A stretch of DNA of 64,000 bases, from positions 1 to 64,000 of the forward strand of contig ONCV01000004.1 in the NCBI GenBank assembly GCA_900316415.1, written 5' to 3'. Position numbers and translations under genes: made by a program. Below, in pieces: positions 44,123 through 54,017 of this stretch (its first letter is position 1; every line of letters starts with the position of its first letter). Source of the DNA: an uncultured Eubacteriales bacterium. Its GTDB lineage: Bacteria > Bacillota > Clostridia > Christensenellales > Aristaeellaceae. The notes below the pieces were generated by a model, which searched no databases, was not told where the DNA came from, and saw only the letters and a list, made by a program, of their open reading frames with translations.

Positions 44123-45949
44123 TTATTCCTCCGTCTGGTGGCTGCGGGCCTTGGCGCGCAGCTGATGATCCAGCTGGCGCTTCCGCATGCGCAGATGCTG
44201 GGGCGTGATCTCCAGCAGCTCGTCGTCGTCGATGAATTCCAGGCATTCCTCCAGGGTCAGGGGATGCACGGAGATCAGCCGCATGGCATCCTCCGAGGCG
44301 GAGGCGTTCCGCATGTTGGTCACATGCTTGGCCTTGCAGACGTTGACCACCAGATCCCCGGGACGGGCGTTCTGGCCGCAGATCATGCCCGCGTAAACAT
44401 TTTCGCCCGCGCCGATGAACAGCGTGCCCCGCTCCTGCGTATAGAACAGGCCGTAGCTGGTGGTGACGCCGGTTTCGAAGCAAATCAGCGCGCCGACGTT
44501 CCGGTGCGGGATATCCCCCTTCACGGGCTCATATCTTTCAAACACGGAGCTCATGATGCCCTCGCCCCGGGTGTCCGTCATGAACTCGCTGCGGTATCCG
44601 AACAGGCCGCGGGAAGGAACCAGGAATTCCATCCGTACCCGGTCCGATCCGGACATTTCCACCAGCGTTCCCCGGCGGCGGCCGATCTTTTCAATTACGG
44701 CGCCGGCGCTGGCCTGGGGCGTGTCCACCACCAGGCGCTCCACGGGCTCGCACTTGACCCCGTCGATCACCTTGAAGATGACCTGGGGCTTGGAAACGGC
44801 GAACTCATAGCCCTGGCGGCGCATGTTCTCGATCAGGATGGACAGATGCAGCTCGCCCCGGCCGCAGACCTCGAAGGCGTCCGTGCTCTGGGTATCGTTC
44901 ACCCGCAGGGAGACGTCCGTCTGCAGTTCCCGCATCAGGCGCGCCCGCAGATGCCGGCTGGTCACATACTGCCCTTCCCGGCCGGCGAAGGGGCTGTCGT
45001 TGACGGAGAAGGTCATGGTCACGGTGGGCTCGCTGATCTTCACGAAGGGCAGGCCCTCCACGCAGGCCGGATCGCAGACGGTATCCCCGATGGAGAGATC
45101 CTCCGCGCCGTACAGCGCCACGATATCGCCCATGCCGACCTCCGCGGCGTTGACCCGCTTCAGCCCGTCATACTGGAACAGGCCGCCCAGCCGCCAGACG
45201 GGACTGGTGGCGCCGGTTTCCAGGTTGGTATGCACCACGTTCATGCCCTCGGTGAACTTTCCGCGCACCACGCGGCCCACGCCGATCCGGCCGACGTATT
45301 CCGAATAGTCGATGGTGGAAATCAGCACCTGGGCGGGGCCTTCCATGTCGCCCGCCGGGGCAGGGATATACTTCAGAATCGCGTCGAACAGGGGCCGCAG
45401 ATCCTCGCCGGGCTGATCCAGATCCAGCGTCGCGGTGCCCTTCCGGGCGGAGACGTACAGGATCGGGTTCTCGATGGTGGTCTCATCCGCCTCCAGGTCG
45501 ATCAGCAGATCCAGAATCTCGTTGACCACCTCGTCGCAGCGGGCATCCGGCCGATCCACCTTGTTGATGACGATCAGCACCTTCAGCTTCAGTTCCAGCG
45601 CCTTGCGCAGCACGAACCGGGTCTGGGGCATGGGGCCTTCAAAGCTGTCCACCAGAAGCAGCACGCCGTCGACCATCTTCAGCACCCGTTCCACCTCGCC
45701 GCCGAAGTCCGCGTGCCCGGGGGTGTCCACGATGTTGATCTTGGTGGAGCCGTAGTGCACGGCGGTGTTCTTGCTCAGGATGGTGATGCCCCGCTCCCGC
45801 TCCAGGTCGTTGGAGTCCATGACCCGATCCACGGTCTGCTGGTTCTCCCGATACACGCCGCCCTGCTTCAGCATCTGGTCCACCAGGGTGGTCTTGCCGT
45901 GATCCACGTGCGCGATGATCGCAATATTCCGAATGTCTTCCCGAACCAT
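44123..45949 (-). CDS. typA: Translational GTPase TypA/BipA
   Basis: A 608-residue TypA. The GTPase motifs are AHVDHGKTTL, RGITI, DTPGHADFGGEVE and NKVDRPDAR; domains II and III are EF-G-like, and the C-terminal unique domain contains FLVPSRGLFGYRSEFMTDTRGEGIM. It supports ribosome assembly and stress adaptation. ATG 45949 follows CAGGAGGAAAAA. It is 81 bp downstream of prfC and probably in the same transcript. Confidence 0.96.
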   Translation of the reverse strand: MVREDIRNIAIIAHVDHGKTTLVDQMLKQGGVYRENQQTVDRVMDSNDLERERGITILSKNTAVHYGSTKINIVDTPGHADFGGEVERVLKMVDGVLLLVDSFEGPMPQTRFVLRKALELKLKVLIVINKVDRPDARCDEVVNEILDLLIDLEADETTIENPILYVSARKGTATLDLDQPGEDLRPLFDAILKYIPAPAGDMEGPAQVLISTIDYSEYVGRIGVGRVVRGKFTEGMNVVHTNLETGATSPVWRLGGLFQYDGLKRVNAAEVGMGDIVALYGAEDLSIGDTVCDPACVEGLPFVKISEPTVTMTFSVNDSPFAGREGQYVTSRHLRARLMRELQTDVSLRVNDTQSTDAFEVCGRGELHLSILIENMRRQGYEFAVSKPQVIFKVIDGVKCEPVERLVVDTPQASAGAVIEKIGRRRGTLVEMSGSDRVRMEFLVPSRGLFGYRSEFMTDTRGEGIMSSVFERYEPVKGDIPHRNVGALICFETGVTTSYGLFYTQERGTLFIGAGENVYAGMICGQNARPGDLVVNVCKAKHVTNMRNASASEDAMRLISVHPLTLEECLEFIDDDELLEITPQHLRMRKRQLDHQLRAKARSHQTEE

Positions 45950-46030
45950 GTAAATGTTTTTCCTCCTGATCCTCTGAGTCTTTCCTGTGCGGCCCGCTGC
46001 CGGGGCCAGCGGCCTTCCCGGGGAACGTGG

Positions 46031-47647
46031 TCAGCGTTCGGCGGTATCCTTCAGCACCAGCCCCTCGTTGTTTTCGCAGGCCAGGCGAATGCTCCATTCA
46101 TTTTCAAACAGCAGCACATCCCGATCGTGGCTGTCCCTGGCGCGGCCGCTGGTGGAGGTCAGCTTCAGGTTTTCCACCGGCTTCGGCGTTTCCGCCACCC
46201 AGCGGACGAACCGGAAGGGCATGCTCTCCATCACGATATCCACCTGATACTCCGTCTTCAGCCGGTGCTCCAGCACTTCGAACTGCAGCATGCCGACCAC
46301 GCCGACCATGAATTCCTCCCGGCCCGTTTCCGTCCGCAGGAAGGTCTGAATCGCGCCTTCCTCGGCCAGCTGATGAATGCCCTTCTGGAACTGCTTCCGC
46401 TTCATGCTGTCCAGGGGGCGGACCCGGTTGAAGAATTCCGGGGCGAAAACCGGAATGTTGGCATAGTGCATTTTCGGGCCGGCGCTGAGCGTATCCCCCA
46501 GACGGTAGATTCCGGGGTCGAACAGCCCGATGATATCCCCGGCCCAGGCTTCCTCCACGGCCTCCCGCTCATCCGCCATGAACTGCTGGGGCTGCTTGAG
46601 GGCCACGGGCTTTCCGGTGCCGCTGTGCCAGACCTCCATGCCCTTTTCGAAGGCACCGCTGACGATCCGCATGAAGGCCAGCCGATCCCGGTGGGCCGGG
46701 TTCATGTTGGCCTGGATCTTGAATATGAAGCCGGAGAAATAGGGCTCCATGGGCCCGATCATGCCCAGATCGCTTTCCCGGGGCAGGGGAGGCGGCGTAA
46801 AGCTGAGGAACCGGTCCAGAAAGGGCTCGACCCCGAAGTTGGTCACCGCGGAGCCGAAGAACATGGGCGTCAGCTCCCCATTTCGCACCTTCTCCAGATC
46901 GAAGGGATCCCCGGCCTCGTCCAGCAGCTCGATTTCCTCGGCCAGCCGGTCCCGGTAATGCCGGTCCAGGGCCTTTTCCAGGGCGGGATCATCGAGGGCC
47001 AGATCCGTCTTCTCCACCATGGTCTTTCCGTGATCCCCGCCGGTGTACAGCTCCACCATCTTCGTATCCCGGTGGTACACGCCCTGAAAATCCCCGTCCA
47101 CGCCGATGGGCCAGTTGATGGGGCAGGAGCGGATGCCCAGCACCTGTTCCAGCTCCTCCATCAGGGCGAAGGGATCCTTCGCGGCCCGGTCCATTTTATT
47201 CACGAAGGTGAAGATGGGAATATTCCGCATCCGGCAGACCTTGAACAGCTTGATGGTCTGGGCCTCCACGCCCTTGGCCGCGTCCAGCAGCATGACCGCC
47301 GCGTCCGCCGCCACCAGCACCCGGTAGGTATCCTCCGAGAAATCCTGATGCCCGGGCGTGTCCAGAATATTGATCCGGTATCCGTCGTAGACGAACTGCA
47401 TGGCCGAGGAGGTCACGGAAATGCCGCGCTGTTTCTCGATCTCCATCCAGTCGGAGGTGGCGTGCCTGTCCGTCTTCCGGGCCTTGACGCTGCCTGCGCT
47501 GCGAATGGCTCCGCCGTAAAGCAGAAGCTTTTCCGTCAGCGTGGTCTTCCCGGCGTCCGGGTGGGAAATGATGGCGAAGGTTCGCCGCTTTTCCACCTCT
47601 TCCCGCAGCAGCTTCTCAAAGGCTTCCGTATCCCGTCCCGGCAGCAT
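46031..47647 (-). CDS. prfC: Peptide chain release factor 3
   Basis: A 538-residue RF3, the GTPase that recycles RF1/RF2. Motifs: ISHPDAGKTTLTEKLL, RGISVTSSAM, DTPGHQDFSEDTYR, NKMDR, and the RF3 C-terminal features (GVVGMLQFEVLEHRLKTEY, MPFRFVRW). ATG 47647 follows GGAGGAGGG. Expression starts from a strong minus-strand promoter at 47685-47714. Pairing of prfC and typA, two translational GTPases, in one operon is a sensible grouping. Confidence 0.95.
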   Translation of the reverse strand: MLPGRDTEAFEKLLREEVEKRRTFAIISHPDAGKTTLTEKLLLYGGAIRSAGSVKARKTDRHATSDWMEIEKQRGISVTSSAMQFVYDGYRINILDTPGHQDFSEDTYRVLVAADAAVMLLDAAKGVEAQTIKLFKVCRMRNIPIFTFVNKMDRAAKDPFALMEELEQVLGIRSCPINWPIGVDGDFQGVYHRDTKMVELYTGGDHGKTMVEKTDLALDDPALEKALDRHYRDRLAEEIELLDEAGDPFDLEKVRNGELTPMFFGSAVTNFGVEPFLDRFLSFTPPPLPRESDLGMIGPMEPYFSGFIFKIQANMNPAHRDRLAFMRIVSGAFEKGMEVWHSGTGKPVALKQPQQFMADEREAVEEAWAGDIIGLFDPGIYRLGDTLSAGPKMHYANIPVFAPEFFNRVRPLDSMKRKQFQKGIHQLAEEGAIQTFLRTETGREEFMVGVVGMLQFEVLEHRLKTEYQVDIVMESMPFRFVRWVAETPKPVENLKLTSTSGRARDSHDRDVLLFENEWSIRLACENNEGLVLKDTAER

Positions 47648-47684
47648 CCAATCCCTCCTCCGTCGATCCTTGCAACAAGCGTTG

Positions 47685-47714
47685 ATTTTACGCCTTCTTC
47701 CCCTTTGTTGTCAA
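47685..47714 (-). promoter_or_regulatory. Promoter of prfC-typA
   Basis: On the minus strand: TTGACA (47714-47709), 18-bp spacer, TAAAAT (47690-47685). Confidence 0.75.
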
Positions 47715-47781
47715 GGCTCAGATGTAATTCCGGGCCGGTTTTCCGGCGGAGCGGAACGGCGGGGAAAATGTGTTTTTTCCC

Positions 47782-47809
47782 TTGTATGTTTCGGAATATC
47801 GTGTACAAT
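47782..47809 (+). promoter_or_regulatory. Promoter of the beta-mannosidase gene
   Basis: TTGTAT (47782-47787), 16-bp spacer, TACAAT (47804-47809), 32 bp before the ATG. Confidence 0.7.
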
Positions 47810-47841
47810 CAAATCAACACCGGAAACAGGAGGCTTGAAAC

Positions 47842-50286
47842 ATGCAGAAGATGCTGCTGAACAAAGACTGGATCATGCGGGACGGGGAGCAGGCGTACGC
47901 CTGCGCGGTGCCCTGCTCCGCCTACGATACGCTGATTCGGGCGAAGGCCATTCCGGATCCGTATCTGCGGGAGAACGAATGGATTTCCACCCCCGTGTCG
48001 GACCGGGACTTCACCTTTGAACGCCGATTTGTACCGGAGAAGGGGCTGCCGGAACAGGACCGGGTTTATCTGGTTCTGGAGGGGATCGATACCCTGGCGG
48101 AGGTGTACCTGAACGGACAAAAACTGGGGCATACGGACAACATGCACCGGATCTGGCGGTTCCCGGTCCGGGAGCTGCTGCAGCCGGGGGAGAACCTGCT
48201 GCGGGTGGAGATCCATTCCCCCAGCCGCTATGTCCGCGAAAAATACGCGGAGCGGCCCCTGTGGGGCGTGGATTCCACCATGGAGGGATATCCCTACCTG
48301 CGGAAGGCCCACTGCATGTTCGGCTGGGACTGGGGCCCCGTGCTGCCGGACGAGGGACTGTGGCGGGATGTGTCCCTGCAGGGCTTTTCCGGCGGGCGGA
48401 TTGAGGACGTCTATTACACCCAGCGCCATGAGGACGGCCGGGTGACGCTGTCCTGCCGCGCGAACCTGGACATCTGGGGGGAGGGCCTGGAGGCCGTGTG
48501 GACCGTCCGCTCCCCGGAGGGGGAGGAATGGCGCGTGCCGCTGAAAAACGGCCGCGGCGAAATCACGGTGGATCATCCCCGGCTCTGGTGGGTCCGGGGA
48601 CTGGGGGAGCAGCCCCTGTATACCTGCCGGGTGGAGCTGCGGCAGGCGGGGACACCCCTGGATGCCCAGGAGCGGCGCATCGGCCTGCGGACCCTTTCCG
48701 TCTCCCAGGAGGAGGACGAATGGGGGAAGGAATTCTGCTTCATCAACAACGGCGTGAAGGTGTTCGCCATGGGCGCGAACTATATTCCGGAGGACCAGAT
48801 CTTCCCCCGGCTTTCCCGGGAGCGGACGGAGCGGCTGCTGCGGGACTGCGCGGACGCGAATTACAATTTCATCCGGGTCTGGGGAGGCGGCGCCTATCCG
48901 GACGCCTGGTTCTATGACTTCTGCGACGAGGCGGGACTCATCGTCTGGCAGGACTGCATGTTCGCCTGCTCCGCCTATCTGCTGACGCCGGAATTCGAGG
49001 AGACGGTCCGGGCGGAGATCCGGGACAATGCCATCCGGCTGCGGAATCATCCCTCCCTGGGACTCTGGTGCGGAAACAACGAGATTGAATCCGCCTGGGA
49101 GTACTGGGGGATTCCGGAGGACCCGCAGGCCCGGGCGGACTATCTGAAGCTGTTCGAATCCCTGATTCCGGAGGTTCTGCGGGAATACGATCCCGAAACC
49201 TTCTACTGGCCCTCCTCTCCCTCCTCCGGAGGCGGCATGAAGGATTCATCCTCCAACCGGGCGGGGGACATGCACTACTGGGCGGTCTGGCACAATTTCA
49301 AGCCCATCGAGGCGTTCCGGGAATTCTACTACCGCTTCTGCTCCGAATACGGCTTTGAGAGCCTGCCGGACATGAAAACCATCCGCGCCTTTGCGGACGA
49401 GGGGGATCTGGACCTGTGCGGGCATGTGATGGAGGCGCATCAGAAGTGCACGCAGGGAAATGAGAAGGTCATGTATTACCTGGCCCAGATGGTGAACTAC
49501 CCGGACAGCTTTGAGCGCCTGGTCTACTGCTCCCAGCTGGTGCAGGCGGACTGCATCCGCTCCAACGTGGAGCACATGCGCCGGGCCCGGGGCCGCTGCA
49601 TGGGATCGGCCTACTGGCAGCTGAACGACTCCAATCCCGTCATCTCCTGGAGCAGCATCGATTACTTCGGCCGCTGGAAGGGGCTGCATTATGCCGCCCG
49701 CCGGTTCTACGCGCCGCTGCTGCTTTCCTGCGACGATACGGATCCCCGGCACCCCGTGCTGCACGTGACCAATGACACACCCCGGGCGGAAAAGCTGCGG
49801 ATCGTCTGCCATTTGCGGAACAGCCGGGCGGAAATCCTGAAAACCTGGGAAGCGGAGGTTCAGATCCCCTCCCTGTCCTCGCAGGCCTGCCTGCCGCTGA
49901 ATCTGGAGGCGGAGCTGAGTACCCGGGAGCATCTGCGGAGCCGCTATGTGGAATACACGCTGCTGCGGGGAGACGAGGCGGTCAGCCGGGGCACCACCGC
50001 TTTTGTCCGGCCCAAGGCCTTTGATTATCTGCCCGTCCGGATTTCCGCCGGGGTGCGGGAGGAGGGAGACCGCTTTGCGATCACCCTGCGGGCGGACGGG
50101 TTCGCCAAGAGCGTATGCCTGTCCCTGCGGGACGCGGACGCGGTTTTCAGCGACAACTGGTTTGACCTGCACGGGGAGGAGCCGGTGACGGTCACCCTCC
50201 GGAAGGCGGATCTGCCCGCGGGAATGACCGCGCAGGAGCTGTCCGAACAGCTGGAGATCCGCTCCTACGGGCCCGCGGCGGAGTAA
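47842..50286 (+). CDS. Beta-mannosidase (glycoside hydrolase family 2)
   Basis: An 814-residue family GH2 enzyme with the beta-mannosidase pattern: jelly-roll N-terminal domain, KAHCMFGWDWGPVLPD, Ig-like middle, a TIM barrel with the acid/base Glu414 in WCGNNEIES, RVWGGGAYPD, and the nucleophile Glu502 in RFCSEYGFES. It removes terminal beta-mannose from mannan or N-glycan oligosaccharides. There is no signal peptide, so it acts on imported oligosaccharides in the cytosol. RBS ACAGGAGG. An ABC exporter gene follows after 59 bp. Confidence 0.92.
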   Translation: MQKMLLNKDWIMRDGEQAYACAVPCSAYDTLIRAKAIPDPYLRENEWISTPVSDRDFTFERRFVPEKGLPEQDRVYLVLEGIDTLAEVYLNGQKLGHTDNMHRIWRFPVRELLQPGENLLRVEIHSPSRYVREKYAERPLWGVDSTMEGYPYLRKAHCMFGWDWGPVLPDEGLWRDVSLQGFSGGRIEDVYYTQRHEDGRVTLSCRANLDIWGEGLEAVWTVRSPEGEEWRVPLKNGRGEITVDHPRLWWVRGLGEQPLYTCRVELRQAGTPLDAQERRIGLRTLSVSQEEDEWGKEFCFINNGVKVFAMGANYIPEDQIFPRLSRERTERLLRDCADANYNFIRVWGGGAYPDAWFYDFCDEAGLIVWQDCMFACSAYLLTPEFEETVRAEIRDNAIRLRNHPSLGLWCGNNEIESAWEYWGIPEDPQARADYLKLFESLIPEVLREYDPETFYWPSSPSSGGGMKDSSSNRAGDMHYWAVWHNFKPIEAFREFYYRFCSEYGFESLPDMKTIRAFADEGDLDLCGHVMEAHQKCTQGNEKVMYYLAQMVNYPDSFERLVYCSQLVQADCIRSNVEHMRRARGRCMGSAYWQLNDSNPVISWSSIDYFGRWKGLHYAARRFYAPLLLSCDDTDPRHPVLHVTNDTPRAEKLRIVCHLRNSRAEILKTWEAEVQIPSLSSQACLPLNLEAELSTREHLRSRYVEYTLLRGDEAVSRGTTAFVRPKAFDYLPVRISAGVREEGDRFAITLRADGFAKSVCLSLRDADAVFSDNWFDLHGEEPVTVTLRKADLPAGMTAQELSEQLEIRSYGPAAE

Positions 50287-50345
50287 TCCCGCGGGCCGCC
50301 CGGCGCCGGGAACCGGCCGGGAACGGAATCAGAAAGGAAAAGAAC

Positions 50346-52127
50346 GTGACGGAAAAGAAGAAGGGCGAACGCACCTACAGCTCCGGTCAGCTGATCCGGA
50401 GGTTTTACCCCTACCTGAAGAAATACCGGAAGCTGCTGTATTTTGATCTGTTCTTCGCGGCGCTGACCACCCTGTGCGACATCGTGCTGCCGATGATCAT
50501 GCGCCAGCTGACCAATTCCGCCCTGGGCAGCGCCGCGCCGCTGACGTCCGAGGCGGTGCTGCGGATGGCCGCCCTGTACGTGCTGCTGCGGCTGATCGAC
50601 GCGGGGGCGAATTTCTACATGCAGTCCCAGGGGCATATCATGGGCGTCCATATCGAGACGGATATGCGCACGGACGCCTTTGCCCATCTGCAGCGCCTGA
50701 GCGATACCTACTACGCCAACACCAAAATCGGCCAGATCATGGGGCGGATCACCAATGACCTGTTCGATGTGACGGAATTCGCGCACCACTGCCCGGAGGA
50801 GTTTTTCATCGCCGGGATCAAGCTGGCCGCTTCCTTCGTCATCCTGTGCCAGACCTCCCCGCTGCTGACGCTGATGGTGTTCGCCTGCCTGCCGGTGATG
50901 CTGGTGGTGTGCACAAAGCTCAACCACTGGCTGCGCTCGGCGCAGAAGGCTCAGCGGTATCAGATCGGCGAGCTGAACGCGGCCATTGAGGACAGTCTGC
51001 TGGGGCAGCGCGTGGTAAAGGCCTTCTCCGCGGAAAAAGCGGAGAACGAGAAGTTCAACGCGGGAAATCAGGACTTCCGGCGCATCAAAACCAGATGGTA
51101 TTACGCCATGGCGACCTTCGGCACCACCACCCGCCTGTTCGACGGGCTCATGTATACGGTGGTCATCGTGGCCGGCGGCCTGTTCCTGGTCCGGGGCCGG
51201 ATCAGCCCCGGGGACCTGGTGGCCTACATTCTCTATGTTTCCACCCTGATCGCCACGATCCGCCGGATCGTGGAGTTCGCCGAGCAGTTCCAGCGGGGCA
51301 TGACCGGCATTGAGCGCTTCTACGAGATCATGGACGCGAAGGTGGATATCCAGGACGCGCCGGACGCGGCGGTTCTCCGGGCGGAGGAGGGAGGCATTGA
51401 GCTGGAGGACGTCTCCTTCGAATATCCGGACGACCACAACCGGGTGCTGCGGCATCTGAACCTGAAAATCCGGCCCGGGGAAAACCTGGCGCTGGTGGGG
51501 CCCTCCGGCGGCGGAAAGACCACGATCTGCAATCTGATCCCCAGGTTCTATGACGTGACGGGCGGAAGCATCCGCATCGACGGGCAGGATATCCGGCAGG
51601 TGACGCTGGAAAGCCTGCGCGGCGCTATCGGCATCGTGCAGCAGGACGTCTATCTGTTCAGCGGAACGGTGCGGGAAAACATCGCCTACGGCCGGCCCGG
51701 AGCCACGGATGAGGAGATCCGGGAGGCGGCCCGGATGGCCGGCGCGGATGACTTCATCCGGACGCTGCCCCGGGGATATGACAGCTATATCGGCGAGCGG
51801 GGCGTCAAGCTTTCCGGCGGCCAGAAGCAGCGGCTGTCCATCGCCCGCGTTTTCCTGAAAAACCCGAAGATCCTGATCCTGGACGAGGCCACTTCGGCGC
51901 TGGACAACGAGAGCGAGGTGCTGGTGGGCAGGAGCCTGGAGCGGCTGGCCAGGGGACGGACGACCCTGACCATCGCCCACCGGCTGACCACCATCCGGCA
52001 CGCGGATCGGATTCTGGTGCTGGGACATCAGAACATCGAGGAGGAGGGCACGCACGAGGAGCTGCTGGCAAAGAAGGGGCTGTACTACCGCCTCTGGAAC
52101 GGAATCCTCGAGGGGGAAGCGGAATAA
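50346..52127 (+). CDS. ABC exporter, fused permease and ATPase
   Basis: A 593-residue half-transporter: about six membrane segments (~30-320) followed by an ATPase with Walker A GPSGGGKTT, Q-loop, signature LSGGQKQR, Walker B LILDEATSAL and the H-loop TIAHRLTTIRHADRI. The family includes MsbA-like lipid and drug exporters; the substrate is unknown. The start is GTG at 50346 with AGAAAGGAAAAG upstream. A terminator follows at 52137. It may be co-transcribed with the beta-mannosidase gene but has no obvious functional link. Confidence 0.9.
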   Translation: MTEKKKGERTYSSGQLIRRFYPYLKKYRKLLYFDLFFAALTTLCDIVLPMIMRQLTNSALGSAAPLTSEAVLRMAALYVLLRLIDAGANFYMQSQGHIMGVHIETDMRTDAFAHLQRLSDTYYANTKIGQIMGRITNDLFDVTEFAHHCPEEFFIAGIKLAASFVILCQTSPLLTLMVFACLPVMLVVCTKLNHWLRSAQKAQRYQIGELNAAIEDSLLGQRVVKAFSAEKAENEKFNAGNQDFRRIKTRWYYAMATFGTTTRLFDGLMYTVVIVAGGLFLVRGRISPGDLVAYILYVSTLIATIRRIVEFAEQFQRGMTGIERFYEIMDAKVDIQDAPDAAVLRAEEGGIELEDVSFEYPDDHNRVLRHLNLKIRPGENLALVGPSGGGKTTICNLIPRFYDVTGGSIRIDGQDIRQVTLESLRGAIGIVQQDVYLFSGTVRENIAYGRPGATDEEIREAARMAGADDFIRTLPRGYDSYIGERGVKLSGGQKQRLSIARVFLKNPKILILDEATSALDNESEVLVGRSLERLARGRTTLTIAHRLTTIRHADRILVLGHQNIEEEGTHEELLAKKGLYYRLWNGILEGEAE

Positions 52128-52136
52128 GACCATCCA

Positions 52137-52167
52137 GCGCGGGAGCAGCGGGCTCCCGCGCCTTTTT
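52137..52167 (+). terminator. Terminator after the ABC exporter
   Basis: Perfect 10-bp stem (52137-52146 with 52152-52161), five-base loop, T5 run at 52163-52167. Confidence 0.9.
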
Positions 52168-52251
52168 CTGTCCGGATTCCGGAGCGGGCGCCGGGCCGGA
52201 GCGCTTCTTCCGGGCTCTGCCGGCGGAAAACGCAGAAAGAACAAAGAAATA

Positions 52252-52306
52252 TGCAAGTTATATTGCATATATACACAGATAGGCATAAAAATTGCATAAA
52301 AATGCA
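52252..52306 (+). promoter_or_regulatory. Probable ArgR/AhrC operator pair
   Basis: A perfect palindromic ARG-box-like site TGCATAAAAATGCA (52293-52306) fits the ArgR consensus TGNATWWWWATNCA and lies 9 bp upstream of the -35. A second palindrome TGCAAGTTATATTGCA (52252-52267) and partial half-sites lie between. ARG boxes usually occur in pairs like this. The surrounding AT-rich stretch contrasts with the ~60% GC of the window. Binding by ArgR is inferred; its gene is not in the window. Confidence 0.6.
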
Positions 52307-52315
52307 GAAAAAGCG

Positions 52316-52344
52316 TTGACAAGCGATACGGCCGGTGCTATACT
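52316..52344 (+). promoter_or_regulatory. Promoter of the amino acid ABC importer
   Basis: Perfect TTGACA (52316-52321), 17-bp spacer, TATACT (52339-52344) with an upstream TGC (extended -10). It is the strongest consensus promoter in the window. Confidence 0.93.
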
Positions 52345-52405
52345 TGCGCCAATCCTTTCGGGGGAAGGCCCGGGAGGGGAGAGCGAAGAGGGAGGGTGAA
52401 TGAAA

Positions 52406-53158
52406 ATGAAGAAACTGATTGCGAGCCTGCTGGCTCTGTGCCTGGTGCTGAGCCTGACCGCCGCCTGCGCGGAAGCGAAGAATTACAACACGGTGGAAGC
52501 CGGCAAGTTCATTTACGCGACGAGCCCGGATTTCCTGCCCTTCGAGGGCCGGGATGATCAGGACAATGTGATCGGCATCGAGCCCGACATCGTGGCCCTG
52601 ATCTGCGAGAAGCTGGGCCTGACCCCCGAAGCCTACGCGATCGAGTTTGACTCCGCCCTGGCGGCGCCCGGCGCGGGCACGACGGACGCGGTGGTTTCCG
52701 GCGTGACCATCCGGGAGGACCGGAAGGCCGTGCTGGACTTTACGATCCCCTACGCCACCATTACCCAGGCGATCGCCCAGAAGGAGGGCGCCGGGATCAC
52801 CATGGAGAACATCGGCGAGAAGCTGATCGGCGTGCAGACCGGCACCACCGGCGCGATTTATGCGACGGATGACTTCGGCGAGGATCATGTGAGCGCCTAT
52901 CCGACCTACGCGCTGGCTTTCCAGGCGCTGGCCAACGGACAGATCGACTGCATCCTGGTGGACGACCTGGTGGCGAATGATTTCGCGAAGAAGATGCCCG
53001 GCCTCGAGGTGGTTCCCTCCACCTATGAGCCCGAGCAGTTCGGCTTCGGCTTTGCCAAGGACAAGTATCCGGAGCTGCTGGCGGACTTCAACGAGCAGCT
53101 GCAGGCCCTGATCGATGACGGCACCATCGATGCCATCATGCTGAAGTGGCAGGAATGA
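52406..53158 (+). CDS. Amino acid ABC transporter substrate-binding protein
   Basis: A 250-residue periplasmic-type binding protein of family 3 (SBP_bac_3) with signal peptide MKKLIASLLALCLVLSLTAA and a Cys (AAC-AEA) that could be a weak lipobox, so it may be a lipoprotein. The core has FIYATSPDFLPFEGRDDQDNVIGIEPDIVALI, VVSGVTIREDRKAVLDFTIPY and GVQTGTTGAIYATDD. With the upstream ARG boxes, arginine or a related basic amino acid is the likely ligand (inference). ATG 52406 is nine bases from GGAGGG; ATG 52400 is only three bases away and less likely. Confidence 0.88.
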   Translation: MKKLIASLLALCLVLSLTAACAEAKNYNTVEAGKFIYATSPDFLPFEGRDDQDNVIGIEPDIVALICEKLGLTPEAYAIEFDSALAAPGAGTTDAVVSGVTIREDRKAVLDFTIPYATITQAIAQKEGAGITMENIGEKLIGVQTGTTGAIYATDDFGEDHVSAYPTYALAFQALANGQIDCILVDDLVANDFAKKMPGLEVVPSTYEPEQFGFGFAKDKYPELLADFNEQLQALIDDGTIDAIMLKWQE

Positions 53159-53249
53159 TCCCGATCGTGGAATGATCCACTGTGGGGGACGGCGAATCAC
53201 CGTCCCCCTGCTTGTTTGAACGGACGGCAACGGAAGGAAGTGCACTTTT

Positions 53250-54017
53250 TTGGAACAATACGCAGCATGGAAAGCGCTGATCGTGGCCGGAGAGGAGACC
53301 TCCGTGTGGCAGAAGGCCTATGTGTTCTTCTATCAGGCTTTTATCGAGAATGACCGCTGGCAGCAGTACCTGAATGGCGTGGGAACCACCCTGCTGGTCA
53401 CGCTGCTGGCGCTGCTGCTGGGCGTGGTTCTCGGAGTTCTGGTGGCGGTGGTCCGGACGGCCCATGACCAGCAGCGCCCCGGAAAGCACAACCCGGTGCT
53501 GGGCTTTCTGAACGCGATCATGCGGGTGTATGTGACGGTCATCCGCGGAACGCCCATGATGGTGCAGCTGATGATTATGGGATTCGTGATCTTCGCGTCG
53601 AGCCGGGATTTTGTCACGGTCGGCGCGCTGACCCTGGGCATCAACTCCGGCGCCTACACCGCCGAAATCATCCGCGGCGGACTGATGAGCGTGGATATCG
53701 GGCAGATGGAGGCCGGCAGATCCCTGGGCCTGAACTATGCCGACACCATGCGCTTTATCATCATTCCGCAGGCGATCAAGGCGATTCTGCCCTCCCTGGG
53801 CAACGAGTTCATCGTGCTGCTGAAGGATACGAGCCTGATCTCCGTCATCGGCGGAAAGGAGCTTCTGTATGCGGCGCGCGGCGTTGTCAGCAGAACCTAT
53901 GAGCCCATGTATCCCTACGTCGGGACGGCCGTCATCTATCTGGCGCTGGTGATGGTCTTCACCTGGCTGCTGGGAATCTTCGAGAGGAGGCTGCGCGCAA
54001 GTGATCGTCGTTCATGA
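53250..54017 (+). CDS. Amino acid ABC transporter permease
   Basis: A 255-residue permease of the polar amino acid family with five membrane segments and the conserved EAA-type loop [48 protein letters not shown] near residue 95 is a family hallmark. The start is TTG at 53250 with GGAAGGAAG upstream. It overlaps the ATPase gene by 17 bases. Confidence 0.9.
   Translation: MEQYAAWKALIVAGEETSVWQKAYVFFYQAFIENDRWQQYLNGVGTTLLVTLLALLLGVVLGVLVAVVRTAHDQQRPGKHNPVLGFLNAIMRVYVTVIRGTPMMVQLMIMGFVIFASSRDFVTVGALTLGINSGAYTAEIIRGGLMSVDIGQMEAGRSLGLNYADTMRFIIIPQAIKAILPSLGNEFIVLLKDTSLISVIGGKELLYAARGVVSRTYEPMYPYVGTAVIYLALVMVFTWLLGIFERRLRASDRRS

Noticed and set aside
44108..47860. 1250-codon plus-strand open frame over typA and prfC
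   Set aside because: Antisense shadow of two well-defined GTPases on the minus strand.
52406..52470. Definite lipoprotein signal in the importer binding protein
   Set aside because: A Cys follows LTAA, but the residue three before it is Thr rather than Leu, so the lipobox is imperfect; noted only as possible.
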